A stretch of 48,892 nt of DNA from Tieghemiomyces parasiticus (taxonomy: Eukaryota > Kickxellomycota > Dimargaritomycetes > Dimargaritales > Dimargaritaceae), in contig JANBPT010000273.1 of assembly GCA_027575765.1 (NCBI GenBank), positions 1-48,892 of the forward strand, written 5' to 3'. Every line of letters begins with the position of its first letter. Position 1 is the first letter of the stretch. The translations under genes and the position numbers were made by a program. Below the pieces are notes generated by a model. It was not told where the DNA came from. It did no database searches and saw only the letters and a program-made list of their open reading frames with translations. Shown in pieces: positions 39,730 through 48,892 of this stretch.

Positions 39730-40288
39730 GAGGTTCAACCGTGGACGACGTGAGGGCTAGAAATAAACTATGGCACCCTCTGCGGGGAGGGAGAATGAGT
39801 AGTGTGGTATGCAACCTATCGGCGACAAAGAGGGAGTTGGGATTCTACTCTCCCGAGGTTCGAACAAAGAGGATTTATCGGGGCCAAGTCTAGTCTATCA
39901 ATTTTCCCTTTAAAATGAAAAAGTAGGCAATAAAAAAAAAGTAAAAAAATTAATGGGGCAGCTTCACTGACTGTGTCGCGTTATTCGGCAGCGGTTCTAT
40001 GCCTGGTATACCTCATTCGTGTACAGCTTATCTCACCCGAGGAGCTGCTCAATAAGCTGTGGACTCGCCTGCTCCCATCCTCCTTGGATTCCGTTGCCTT
40101 CACGTCATAATATTCCTTGCTCACCCTAAAGGCCCGCCCTACTCCTCTCTCACACCCACGTTTCTCATTGCTAAACGGAAGGCCCATTCCCTCTCACCAC
40201 CGGGCAGAGCGCCATCGCTACAATATCTACTCACCCGTGGCTTTGACCACCTTAGACTACAGAAACAAAACCCCCCTCTACGGCCGAT
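39730..40288. other. Divergent promoter region DBP7 / SET methyltransferase
   Basis: 559 bp between two start codons. It has an A/T-rich centre (39,900-39,955, with a 9-A run) of the kind that keeps promoters nucleosome-free. No TATATAAA box is seen on either side, unlike the genes left of 26 kb. Confidence 0.5.
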
Positions 40289-42378
40289 ATGACGACCCCA
40301 AACTCTCTCTACGCCCTCCTGGATTGGTTCACTGAACATGAAATATGGTGGGACGAGGAGGCCCTTGACGTGGTCCACCTTACCGACGGCGCCACCTCAC
40401 TCGTCCGGGCCAGCGCCCGACACTCACCCACCCTCCCGACAGTCCCTCCGGAGGGGCTCCTGGTCAGCGGAACTGGGATGGGCGTGGTGGCCCGCCGTCG
40501 CCTCGAGGAAGAGGAGGTGGTGGTTCGCATTCCCAAGTCGGCTGTCCTGTCCCCCAAGAGTAGCGGAATTGCCAATATCATCGAGGACGAAGAACTGGCT
40601 GGCGGGATCGCGCTCACCCTCTCCGTCATGTTTGAGCTCGCCCGCGGGCCTCATTCGCCCTGGTACGGGTATTTAAACTCGCTGCCTCGGAAGGTGTACA
40701 TTCCCGTATTGTGGCAGCCGCGTCAACTCGCCCTACTGGAAGGCACCGATCTGGCCCGGGACTTAATCAACGACAGGGTAGGTCATGACGGATTTAGACA
40801 GTATAATGCCGCAGTTACTCTAGCGAGGACGATGGATTGGCTACGCCTGGTAATTAGGCTGACTGAGGGTGGCTATAACCCGCAATTAACACCACGCCAA
40901 CTACCTTCTCTGCAACTCACCACCTCGTCCACAACATAGGAAGAACTAGCCTCGGACTACCAGGAACTGATTCTACCCATCGTGACCAATCACCCAGATG
41001 TATTCACCCCGCCCGAGGCCTTCACTTTTGACCGGTTCCTGCAGGTGACCTCGGTGGTCACGTCGCGGGCCTTCCAAGTTGACAACTACCACGGCGACGC
41101 GATGGTTCCCTTCGCTGACCTGTTTAACCATTTGACGGGCGGTGAACATGTCCATATCGAGGCCGAGGCCGACGTGTGCGTCGTCTGCGGGGAAAGCGGT
41201 GGCTGTGAGCACACCATCGCCGAAGACGATGATGAGGAGACGGACGCGGAATCGGGAGTCAAGGAGGTATCCGATAACGATAGCGATACATGTATGGAGG
41301 CTGTCCCACTCGATGATCCGTCTGTCATGATTAGCGGTCCGCCTACGGGGCGAGCTACTGATGGGAATGATAGCGACAATGAGTCGTTCGAGTCTGTTGA
41401 GGAGGACGCGATGGATATGCGCGTGTATCGACCAGTCCAAGCTGGCCACGAGGTCTTTAACACCTACGGGGTGCATAGTGCCGCTTACCTCCTCCATCGC
41501 TACGGGTTCGCTGATCACCACAACCCACAGGACGTTGTGACGATTGAGTTCCCGGCCCTCGCCGCCCTCGCCGAGCGCCAAGCCAATACCCTCCCGGCTG
41601 ACCACCGACGTCGGGTGGCGAACCTCTACCTTCGGCACCACCCGGTATTCCTCATTTCCGAGCGCCTCGACGGGCTCGAGTCCTCCAGAGAAGAAGAGGA
41701 GGAGACGCTCAACTTTTTCTCCATCGCCCATGAGGGCACGCTGGACGCCCGGCTACTGTTGGTCCTTCTGCTGCTGCACCACGGGGACGCCGAGTTAGGC
41801 GATCTGGAAGCCAAGCCCAAGGCGGCACACCGCTACTTTACGGCGCTCCTCCAGTGGCTCGCCAAATTAGGGCCCACGTTGCTAGCCAGTTCTGGGGCCC
41901 GCCCCCGGCCTGCAAAAGCCCGGCGCACGGTGACAAGTAAACGCACCACCGGACGCATCGCCGCTGCGACGTCGACTTGCCCAATGGCTGCCCGCGCCCT
42001 GGACCTAGTCAAGACCCACCCCGAAATTCTGGCTGCCGCTTTTACGAACCTGCTGGAGCTCATCCAGGAACGAGCCGCGCGCCACATGTCCGACAAGGAA
42101 TTTCGGGATCTCGAGGTAAGCCACAGGTTGTTGCTTGTAGGGCCCTACAATCGGGTCTCCGCTGGCGAACCAAGCTTCTCAGCGATAGCAACTTGTGTCG
42201 CCACACTAACGCTACAGTACACCCCTGCCCATCACCTCTTACCGTGACCTAACAGCCCCAGGACGATGCCCAGGACCGTCTCTGCTACGAGCATGCACGT
42301 ACCCTGCGCGACAGCGAGCTGGCGACCCTAGCCCGGGCACAGGCCAGATACCAGCGCTACTTGGCGGAGCTGGCCTAG
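40289..42378 (+). CDS. SET-domain protein lysine methyltransferase (Rkm/SETD3/SETD6 class)
   Basis: Three exons, 40289-40777, 40940-42115 and 42262-42378, give 593 aa; both introns (162 and 146 nt) are GTAGGT/TAG or GTAAGC/CAG and phase 0. This class uses S-adenosylmethionine to methylate lysines on ribosomal proteins, elongation factors or other non-histone targets. Visible signals are the GTGMGVVARRRLEEEEVVVRIP start of the SET fold, LNSLPRK, a MVPFADLFNH motif (218-227), and HEVFNTYG (333-340) with the catalytic Tyr339, followed by LLHRYGFAD. The helical C-terminal substrate-binding region ends with RDSELATLARAQARYQ. About 90 residues between DLFNH and HEVFNTYG form an insert with a C-x2-C-x4-C-x-H cluster (CVVCGESGGCEH) and a long acidic stretch. 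The exact substrate cannot be told. It is convergent with TIM9, 126 bp apart. Confidence 0.88.
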
Positions 42379-42504
42379 CCCGCGCGGCCCAAATGTGTGG
42401 ATCGTTAATCTTGATGTCACGTATTTAATGAAGTTGGTAAAGCCTAGACATATTCAGAGGGACGCTTGGCGTGCTAAGGACCAGTCGGTTCAGTAATACC
42501 CAAT

Positions 42505-43161
42505 TTACTTCTTACTCTGCTCCTCCATCAGGGCCGAATTCTGCTCGGCAAACCGCTGGCCCACCCGTTCGGCGTGTTTCATAAACTTGTCAGTGCACCG
42601 GGACACGCAGCCCTCCTGTAGGCGGTGTGAATGGTATTGTGATAGAGGGGAGCATAAACCCGAAACGTCAACCGGTTAGCTCTATGTGTCTGGTAAAAAA
42701 ATACGGGGAGGGTGTCCAAACGTGGTCACCCGATCTATATTGTGCACGAAAGTGGCCATAGACCTTTCAGCTGCCACCTACCTCTTTCGTGGACATGGTC
42801 TTGGAGGTGAAATCGGTAACGCAGCTATCGAAGCAGCGCTGGACGAGGCCGGAGTAAAGGCGCATAAAGTCGCGCATCTGGAAGGGGCACGTACGAGACG
42901 TAGCAACAAACAGGCCGGTTATAGAGGTGAGAGGGAGTCGTCAACAGGCCGTCACGTAGTTGCCATGAGGACAGTGCAACGGGTCAGGCACTGAGTTTAC
43001 CTGCCCCGCGGCGCACTCTGCCGGCATAGCAGCGAGGTGAGGCCGCGCGGCACCATCGAATCAAGGAATGGGTACCTGGTTCCTTAGGGTCTTACCTGAT
43101 TGCGCTCAAGCAGCTGCTGCATGCGCTGGGTGTCGGCTTCGTTGAACTGACTGAAATCCAT
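42505..43161 (-). CDS. TIM9: Mitochondrial inner-membrane import chaperone Tim9
   Basis: Three exons read from the right, 43096-43161, 42782-42877 and 42505-42615, are joined by 218- and 166-nt introns (GTAAGA...CCAG, GTAGGT...ACAG), all phase 0, giving 90 aa. It begins [20 protein letters not shown] and continues [20 protein letters not shown] and [12 protein letters not shown]. The twin C-x3-C motifs of small Tim proteins are CFDSC and CVSRC, 16 residues apart; they form two disulfides in the intermembrane space. The tail [20 protein letters not shown] is typical of Tim9. With Tim10 it forms the hexamer that escorts carrier proteins to the TIM22 complex. Each exon is too short to be noticed alone; the splice reconstruction restores the full family alignment without gaps. 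It is divergent from the ASNSD1-like gene. Confidence 0.95.
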
Positions 43162-43714
43162 AACGAAGGGGTTTATGGGGGGTATGAATTGGGGTCGGGT
43201 ATGAACAGGAGGGCGTATCCGGATGATGTCACACGTCGAACGTAAGCAATTGAGAAGTAAAGTAGCGGAATGAAGGATACAACCAAAAGGGGGTTGCTCG
43301 GCAGTGCGATCTGGTAGGGACGGAGCGGTGGGGCCCGCCCGGTCGCCACACCTCACACCTAAATTGCTACGCCCGCTCCCCTTCTTACAGCGCGTCCTCG
43401 CCACAACGTCAGCCCCAGCTCCAGCTGGCATAAAATTATTATCACGTGATAAATATCGAGGCCGCCCCTGGCCCTGCCCCGGGACACTATTCATTGAAGC
43501 CGGCGAGGGAGAAAACTGGCGCACCCCATGTCACCGGCAAAACTGGTGGAAGGCAGGTGGCTCCATCTTGGGATGTAGGGTAAGAGGAAGGTACCCTCAG
43601 GGTGAGTTGAAGCCACTTCATGGGCAGCCACAGCCTACCCAATATTCCCCCCATCCTTCATCCTCCTACCGTTTCCTGTTGTCGACGTATGCCCTTCTCA
43701 TAACCCCTGTGACC
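43162..43714. other. Divergent promoter region TIM9 / ASNSD1-like
   Basis: 553 bp between two start codons. The notable element is a 14-bp perfect palindrome at 43439-43452. No clear TATA box is seen. An open frame runs through the right half in phase with the ASNSD1-like gene, but it does not begin with the Cys-2 start required by the family. Confidence 0.5.
43439..43452. promoter_or_regulatory. Palindrome TTATCACGTGATAA
   Basis: A perfect 14-bp palindrome centred on an E-box (CACGTG), 278 bp upstream of TIM9 and 263 bp upstream of the ASNSD1-like gene, so almost exactly midway. TCACGTGA is the known site of Cbf1-type bHLH factors in yeasts. A 12-bp version lies in the PEX16 promoter region. 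Confidence 0.5.
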
Positions 43715-46003
43715 ATGTGCGGCATTCTACTCCATTTGAGCCGAGAGGTGTCCACCCCGGCCGAGCAGGCCTGGTTTCGGGAACTGAGCCGGTGGAACCA
43801 ACATCGGGGACCTGACTCCGAGAACCTAAGCACGGAGGAGCTGCCATTGGCTTCACACGACCTCGATGGGCGTTCGGTCACTCTCCACTACTCCGCTCAC
43901 GCCACGGTTCTACACCTGCGGGGTGACCGGTGCGTACCGCAGCCGCTATTCTCCCCGGGGCGCCAACTCGAATTATACTGGAACGGTGAAGTGTTCGATA
44001 GTCTAGAGGTAAGCGTCTGCCAGCGTTTTCCCCGTTTGGCCGGATTACACTATATGTCCGTCCATCGCATCAAGACCAGTACCAGTCAGCCATGGACACC
44101 ATCCGAACCGCAATTTCGACTCTTTAATGTAACTAATTATTTTAGCGTTTCCACTCTGGCCGGATATTCTTCATGGGCAACAGATTGGTTCGCACACCAA
44201 CGACTCGGAAGTGATATTTTCTGCCCTTCAAGACGCTGTCTGTCGTAACGAGGACGGCTCGGCCGTTGTCGAGACCATTCGGAAAATAGGTGGCCCTTTC
44301 GCCTTCGCCCTGCTCGACAAGACCCGGGGCGCACTGTGGTTTTCCCGTGACTGCCTCGGTCGCCGGTCCCTACTTTGGTCTTCACCATCAGCGACCAAGC
44401 CCACCTTTACCCTCAGCTCCGTAGGTCCACCTTCACTCAACGCCGACACCGTCGATGAGTGGGAGGAGGTCCCCGCCCGGGGCATCTACCGCCTCGATCT
44501 ACATGCCTGGGCTTCTGGCAGTGAATGGTCTGACTGCCATGTGTGTTTCCCTTGGACCTTGGCCGCCGCAGATTGCCCTTCAGGGTTGGCCTTCCACCGC
44601 GTGAACCGAACTTTGCCTGAGCCCGGAACAATGGTCGAGTCCACCGTGCCACGCGCCGATAGTGCCCAATCACCCGCCAGCCTACGCGAGCTGCAATGGC
44701 CGCCGCAATTTCTCGAGGAGGCCAGTGGGCTTTTGGATGTGTTGCGACAGGCTGTCGCCGAGCGAGTGCAGACCGTACCACCAGTGACCACTGATAGTAC
44801 TGATGGGACCGCCTGGCGCAACTGGTGTACCGGGCATACCGCGGCTGCGCTGAACCGGTTTCTAGTTCCCACATCTGGCCCGGCCCGCTTGGCCATCCTT
44901 TTTTCAGGAGGCGTCGATTGCCTGTGTCTGGCCGCCTTGACCCACCAGATTCTACCACTTAACGAACCCATCGACTTAATTAATGTGGCCTTCGAGAACC
45001 CTCGAACCACCGCACTAAAACAACCATTCATCTCCACCGATCAGCCGGCGCGGCCCCACATGTGTAGTCCATCCACGCAATTGTGGGCCGGCCATTCCAC
45101 TCTTCCTACGGCCGACAAGCACGCCCTGGAGGACTTTGATGACGTCGAATATTGTCGGCTGTTCGACGTGCCCGATCGGCTGACTGGCCGCCATAGCCTC
45201 GCTGCCCTACGTGCCTGGGCTCCCGACCGGGACTGGCGATTCGTGGCAGTCAATGTGCCGTATAGCGATGTCGAGAAGTATCGCACCCGTATCGTTGACC
45301 TCATGGCCCCGGCCGCGACGGTCATGGATTTGAGTATAGCCACGGCTATCTGGTTTGCGGCGAGCGGCCGGGGCCATCTCGAGCCGCTTACGAAGGAAAA
45401 AGATCAAGGCCGGATCCAGCTACTGCCGTACACCTCGACCGCGCGGGTCTTGCTGCTGGGCATGGGGGCGGACGAGCAGTTGGGCGGCTATTCCAAGCAC
45501 CTTAACCGGTTCAATCAGGAGGGCTGGTTGGGTTTGGTCGACGAAGTAGGTATTGTGCCAAGCCGCTACATTCAGGCCACCACCTGTAACAAACGGACGG
45601 ATATTTCCAGCCTATTTCACTCTCACCCCTTAACTCACCCCTTCCCTTACGATTCTGTTACCCTCACCTCCTCCTTTAGATGCAAGACCAAATCGATCGT
45701 ATTGCCACGCGTAACCTGGGCCGGGACGACCGAATCGTCAGCGACCACGGTAAAGAGGCCCGTTACCCGTTTCTATCGCACCACGTCGTCCGCTACCTTA
45801 GCGGCGTACCGGTCCATCATAAGGCCGACCTGCGGTACCCACGTGGCGTGGGCGAGAAGCTGATTTTACGCGCAGCTTTGTACCGTCACCTCGGCCTCCC
45901 ACTGGATGTGGCGCAACGGTGGAAGAAAGCAATTCAGTTCGGGGCTCGTACGGCCAAGATGACCTCAGGCCGCGACCAGGGCACGGACCGGGTTCAAGGC
46001 TGA
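43715..46003 (+). CDS. Asparagine synthetase domain-containing protein (ASNSD1-like)
   Basis: Exons 43715-44008, 44184-45545 and 45680-46003 (introns 175 and 134 nt, GTAAGC...ACAG and GTAGGT...TTAG, both phase 0) give 659 aa, near the ~640 aa of animal ASNSD1. The start MCGILLHLS exposes the Cys-2 nucleophile of class II glutamine amidotransferases. HRGPDS (29-34), WNGEVF, HTNDSEVIFSAL and GPFAFALLDK continue that domain. The second domain has the ATP pyrophosphatase loop FSGGVDCL (~339-343), LGMGADEQLGGYSKH, NLGRDDRIVSDHGKEARYPFL and the closing KKAIQFGARTAKM. The GADEQLGGY and GRDDRIVSDHGKEARYPFL phrases set this family apart from true asparagine synthetase, which it is not expected to replace; its reaction is poorly known. 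It is convergent with PEX16. Confidence 0.92.
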
Positions 46004-46232
46004 TGCACGTTGTCTGTCCAAGAACGTCTCCCCTCCCCCATACCCCAGGGCACACAATAAGGGCAGGGGCTCGACGACTTTTTAATCTAAAAGTACATGT
46101 ACAGAAAATAGAGAGGCGGCATAGGTGACTGTAACTATACGCTTGAACAAAGCAATGCCGAGTGATAAATATTAACGCAGGGGTAGACCAGTGGAGGATG
46201 GATGGTAGGGGCGCAATTCAAACGGAGTGTTT
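46004..46232. other. Convergent 3' region ASNSD1-like / PEX16
   Basis: 229 bp between two stop codons. TTTTTAATCTAAAAG near 46,080 and an AT-rich GATAAATATTAACG near 46,163 are the only candidate 3'-end signals. Nothing else is seen. Confidence 0.4.
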
Positions 46233-48095
46233 TTAGGAGGCGGAAGTGTAGAAGTAGACCGACTCCCATAGTGGCTGATAATCCTTGAGGATACCCGTAA
46301 AGAGCGAGAGTAGTGGCTTCTTCTCCGTGCGTGCAATGAACCGGTCGAGGCGGGGCTTAGTGTACCGCTCGTAGAAGGGACTGCGTAGCAGGTAGTAGAG
46401 GAAGAGCCAGAGTCGGCGGGTCAGCTCTGTGGTTTCCAGCTGCGACCGAGCTGCGGAGGGCGTCGGCGTAGTCGACAAGACACGGCTGATGGCCTCGACC
46501 AGTAGGGAGAGGAACCACGGCGTCCAGGTGCGACGCCCCCACTTGCGGATGGCCAGGACTAGCCGGTGGGGTAAAGGGGATCCCGATGGTAAGATAAAAG
46601 TGTAAACGATGATTAGTGAACGGACCAAGCGAGGGGGCAGGAGCAAACCCCCTTCCTTCGATTAACAGAAGCAGCGATAGTTTGCGGTGCATAGATGCTT
46701 AGACAGAGAGATTACCGTAAATAATGGGTCGCAAGATGAACAGGTACTCGCCCCAGAGTCGGCGGCTACCCATCCGCGGAACCAGTTCACTGGGTTTGAG
46801 GACGGCCTGGGGGTCCTTGACCTTGGACATAAGGTAATTGGCCACCGAGCCACCGCCACGGCCGTCGCCCACAATGGCGGCCACTGAGTCATAGTGGGAA
46901 CCGCCGGCCTTGCCCCGCCAACGGGTCGAAGCCTTGGGATCCGACGGATTGCTGCCGGCTGCGCTCGAGTCCTCAGGCACGCTCAGGAACTGCGCCACCG
47001 TTTCAGGTTCGGCCCCGCGTTCCGGGTAGGACGGTGAGAAGAGCATGCGCCCTGACGAGCCGTAAACGAGACCCATCCGGCACATGGCTCTGTGTCGGGA
47101 ATGGCCGAGCGAAGGAAGGTAGTCAGCGTTAGGCATTGGCCGAGTGGTTAGGTGTCTGGGAGCCGGTGAAGGGTTGAGACTGGCGGGAGGCCAGGGGAAC
47201 CGCTTCCACCACTTTAAAATAGGCTACGGAACATGACCTATCTAGTTCCAGCCGCTGTAAAATGTGCCTGGCTTAATTGTCAACTTACTTGGCTACCTCG
47301 ACGGCTGCCACAATGCGCCACCGGGCCTGGTCTCCCCAGCGCTTGCGCACAGACATCTCGCACAAATTCTCTGTGAACTGAAGGAGGGTGAGCAGCAGTG
47401 ACAGATAGCGGTACAGATCCGGGGACCGCCCGTAGCGGAAAAAGTACTGGTGGTATTTGTTGATCGCCGGGGGATCCGGCAGGGTAACCCCCGACAGGTT
47501 TGCCTGTGCGGCACGCGCCACGGCCCGGCCGAGGATGTAGTCATGGTAGAGACCGAGCAAATTGAGTAGAGAGTAAACTGTCCGGGGGTGCAAGGGAGAA
47601 ACGTTGATGATACCGGGAGATATAATGGTTAGTGAAACGAGGTGTGGCGAAAGGTAGAGAGCCCAGGTGACTGTGTTATGTCAAGTAGACAAGAATTGAG
47701 TGAGGTTTAAGGGGCGGCAGTAGCCGCATGGCAGGCCAGTGCGGTCAACTTACGAGCCTCCGACGCAAGGTCGGCATCACTGAAACGGCCTGGGCGAGAC
47801 AGATGTGACGGGTAGGGTGGCACCATTGTGATAATTCGGGCGAGCATTAGGTTAGAGGCAATGAATTCGGCTATCTTGGTTCTTGATATTGTGGCAGTTG
47901 ATGTCGATGGGCGTGCCGTTTGGCAGGCTGGGGTAGTGTCAGCCTGTAGAATTTATACGTGGTTTACGTGGTTTCCCGTTACTTACCTGGCAATATGTAG
48001 GTCAGGGTCCTTATACCACTCTCGATGGAGCTGACCTGGGTGGCATTGTGGATAATAAAGTCCTGATATAACGCGACAAGTTTGGATAGCACCAT
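46233..48095 (-). CDS. PEX16: Peroxisomal membrane biogenesis protein Pex16
   Basis: Five exons read from the right, 47987-48095, 47754-47789, 47289-47577, 46716-47089 and 46233-46558, give 377 aa (human ~336, Yarrowia ~390). Introns are 197, 176, 199 and 157 nt, all GT...AG, and the reading phase carries through every junction. Pex16 is an integral ER/peroxisome membrane protein that recruits Pex3 and membrane proteins. Recognisable are the N-terminal LYQDFIIHNATQVSSIES with RTLTYILPGRFSDADLASEA, then YSLLNLLGLYHDYIL, the central WGEYLFILRPIIYVLAIRK spanning the last splice, and the C-terminal WLFLYYLLRSPFYERYTKPR with YQPLWESVYFYTSAS. A Ser/Gly-rich stretch (about residues 200-235, AAGSNPSDPKASTRWRGKAG) is longer than usual. 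Exon 2 is only 36 nt. It is divergent from the gene entering at 48860. Confidence 0.94.
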
Positions 48096-48859
48096 GACGG
48101 AATGCGAACTAGCTGGGTAGAAAGAGGTGATTGGCGGCCCAATTTAGTAGGCAGGCGACGCAATGGCAGTGTCGTAGCGATGGAGAGCTATGTAGGGGGG
48201 GGGGGGTACGGCTGACTGAGAACTAAACTGTACGCGAGTTGGATAGGAATGTGGTAGAGCTTCGAGTTTACAGACGAAGAGACAAAGGTGCCAGGTGACG
48301 TGCTCCCCCTGTTTAAGCGTATAGAGGTGGGCCGAGTCAAGGTAGAGGTCCTACCCAACAGTACCCTCCAGCTCACCAGCGTAAGGGGCCAAGGCGTGTG
48401 GGGGGGGGGGTCCTCCCATGCCCGCCACCGTCCAGGCCTGACCTTCAGAAGACACGCGCACCCTTCGGCTGTCACAAGGCAATCTGGTCCATGGGGTCTA
48501 GTGCCATCTGGCCGTTGGCAGTGCTATGGCTGGGTGGATAGTATCTCATTACGCTAGGCGGAAATGAATCACGTGATTTATATCATACAGACAATACCAT
48601 CGCAGCACGGGGTTACTGTATCGAATTTTCAGCCGATTAACCAACCGGCGCAGTCGAGACTTATGGTGTCCAGACTATGCACCAGACGGCCCAGGCCCGT
48701 ACACGACCACAGCAAGTCATCCCAAGGATCTGCCTGTTGCAACCGACTCGGTCGTACCCTCCCCCTTTGCGTTAGCCCATCTATTCAATACGCGCCTCCA
48801 ACCCAGCGTCTCTCGCCCCTCGCGCACCACGCTCCTCCCCAGGCCCCACAGCAATAGCC
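48096..48859. other. Divergent promoter region PEX16 / right-edge gene
   Basis: 764 bp with no supported gene. It contains a 12-G run (48195-48206) and an 11-G run (48400-48410) and the ATCACGTGAT palindrome at 48567-48578. The last 150 bp are pyrimidine-rich, like leaders of other genes here. Confidence 0.45.
48567..48578. promoter_or_regulatory. Palindrome AATCACGTGATT
   Basis: A perfect 12-bp palindrome, 472 bp upstream of PEX16 and 282 bp upstream of the right-edge ATG. It shares the 10-mer ATCACGTGAT with the palindrome at 43439-43452. Confidence 0.5.
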
Positions 48860-48892
48860 ATGTCTACCACCGACGTCGCCGGACGTACCTGC
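48860..48892 (+). CDS. Start of a gene cut by the window edge (perhaps class III alcohol dehydrogenase)
   Basis: Eleven codons follow the ATG: MSTTDVAGRTC. Class III alcohol dehydrogenases (S-(hydroxymethyl)glutathione dehydrogenase) often begin with a short MS-x-T stretch and G-x-x-I/T-C before a KAAVAW motif, so this could be one. The evidence is only a few residues. The pyrimidine-rich leader and AGCCATGTC context support a real start. Confidence 0.3.
   Translation, partial: MSTTDVAGRTC

Noticed and set aside
40973..41731. 252-codon minus-strand frame inside the SET gene
   Set aside because: Antisense shadow of exon 2, with no domain of its own.
43304..43714. 137-codon upstream extension of the ASNSD1-like frame
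   Set aside because: The family requires Met-Cys at the N-terminus so that Cys-2 is exposed; MCGI begins at 43715 and the extension has no similarity.
1..48892. CRISPR arrays, bacterial operons, riboswitches, rRNA genes
   Set aside because: Looked for regularly spaced short repeats and rRNA core sequences and saw none. Gene structures are eukaryotic.

Overview
The window reads as nuclear DNA of a fungus. Five genes have spliceosomal introns of 134-218 nt (or are their neighbours) and belong to eukaryotic families: TIM9, PEX16, ASNSD1-like, a SET lysine methyltransferase and DBP7. There is also a fungal-type oleate desaturase. My guess of an early-diverging lineage (Zoopagomycota-like) is inference only, from the mixed gene structures and the CpG-depleted, LTR-rich tract. 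I cannot name the species.

Layout. (1) 1-837 holds one truncated and one diverged copy of an LTR-like repeat. (2) 838-22,100 is gene-sparse and holds six long, intronless, TATA-containing genes, all on the + strand. The first three (4.4, 8.7 and 12.3 kb) encode proteins with alpha-crystallin/Hsp20-like C-terminal domains: one canonical domain behind a striking Cys/His-rich module, one divergent, and one degenerate behind a Ser/Thr-rich repeat region. The next three (14.9, 17.8 and 20.8 kb) are tandem paralogues of a secreted protein family I do not recognise. Each has a signal peptide, exactly two cysteines in the mature chain, and a basic cleavage-like site between those cysteines, and their start codons are spaced almost evenly (2,943 and 2,975 bp). 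(3) 22.1-26.0 kb has no gene I can support. (4) 26.2-28.4 kb has a delta-12 fatty acid desaturase convergent with a mitochondrial nucleoside diphosphate kinase. (5) 28.6-37.0 kb is a transposon graveyard: two LTR-like families, primer-binding-site-like junctions, a 1.56-kb stretch with no CpG at all, and one intact tRNA-Arg(ACG). (6) 37.1-48.9 kb is compact housekeeping DNA: DBP7 (-), SET methyltransferase (+), TIM9 (-), ASNSD1-like (+), PEX16 (-), and the first 11 codons of a + strand gene cut by the window edge.

How the genes fit together. The right-hand block is ordinary cell biology: ribosome biogenesis, protein methylation, mitochondrial import and peroxisome membrane assembly. Alternating strands give divergent promoters, two of which carry an ATCACGTGAT palindrome. 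The left-hand block looks like lineage-specific expansion by tandem duplication. Hsp20-like chaperones and the desaturase suggest stress or membrane adaptation, but that link is only inference. The best candidate for something undescribed is the three-gene secreted two-cysteine family at 14.9-22.1 kb, followed by the Cys/His-rich Hsp20 at 12.3 kb.
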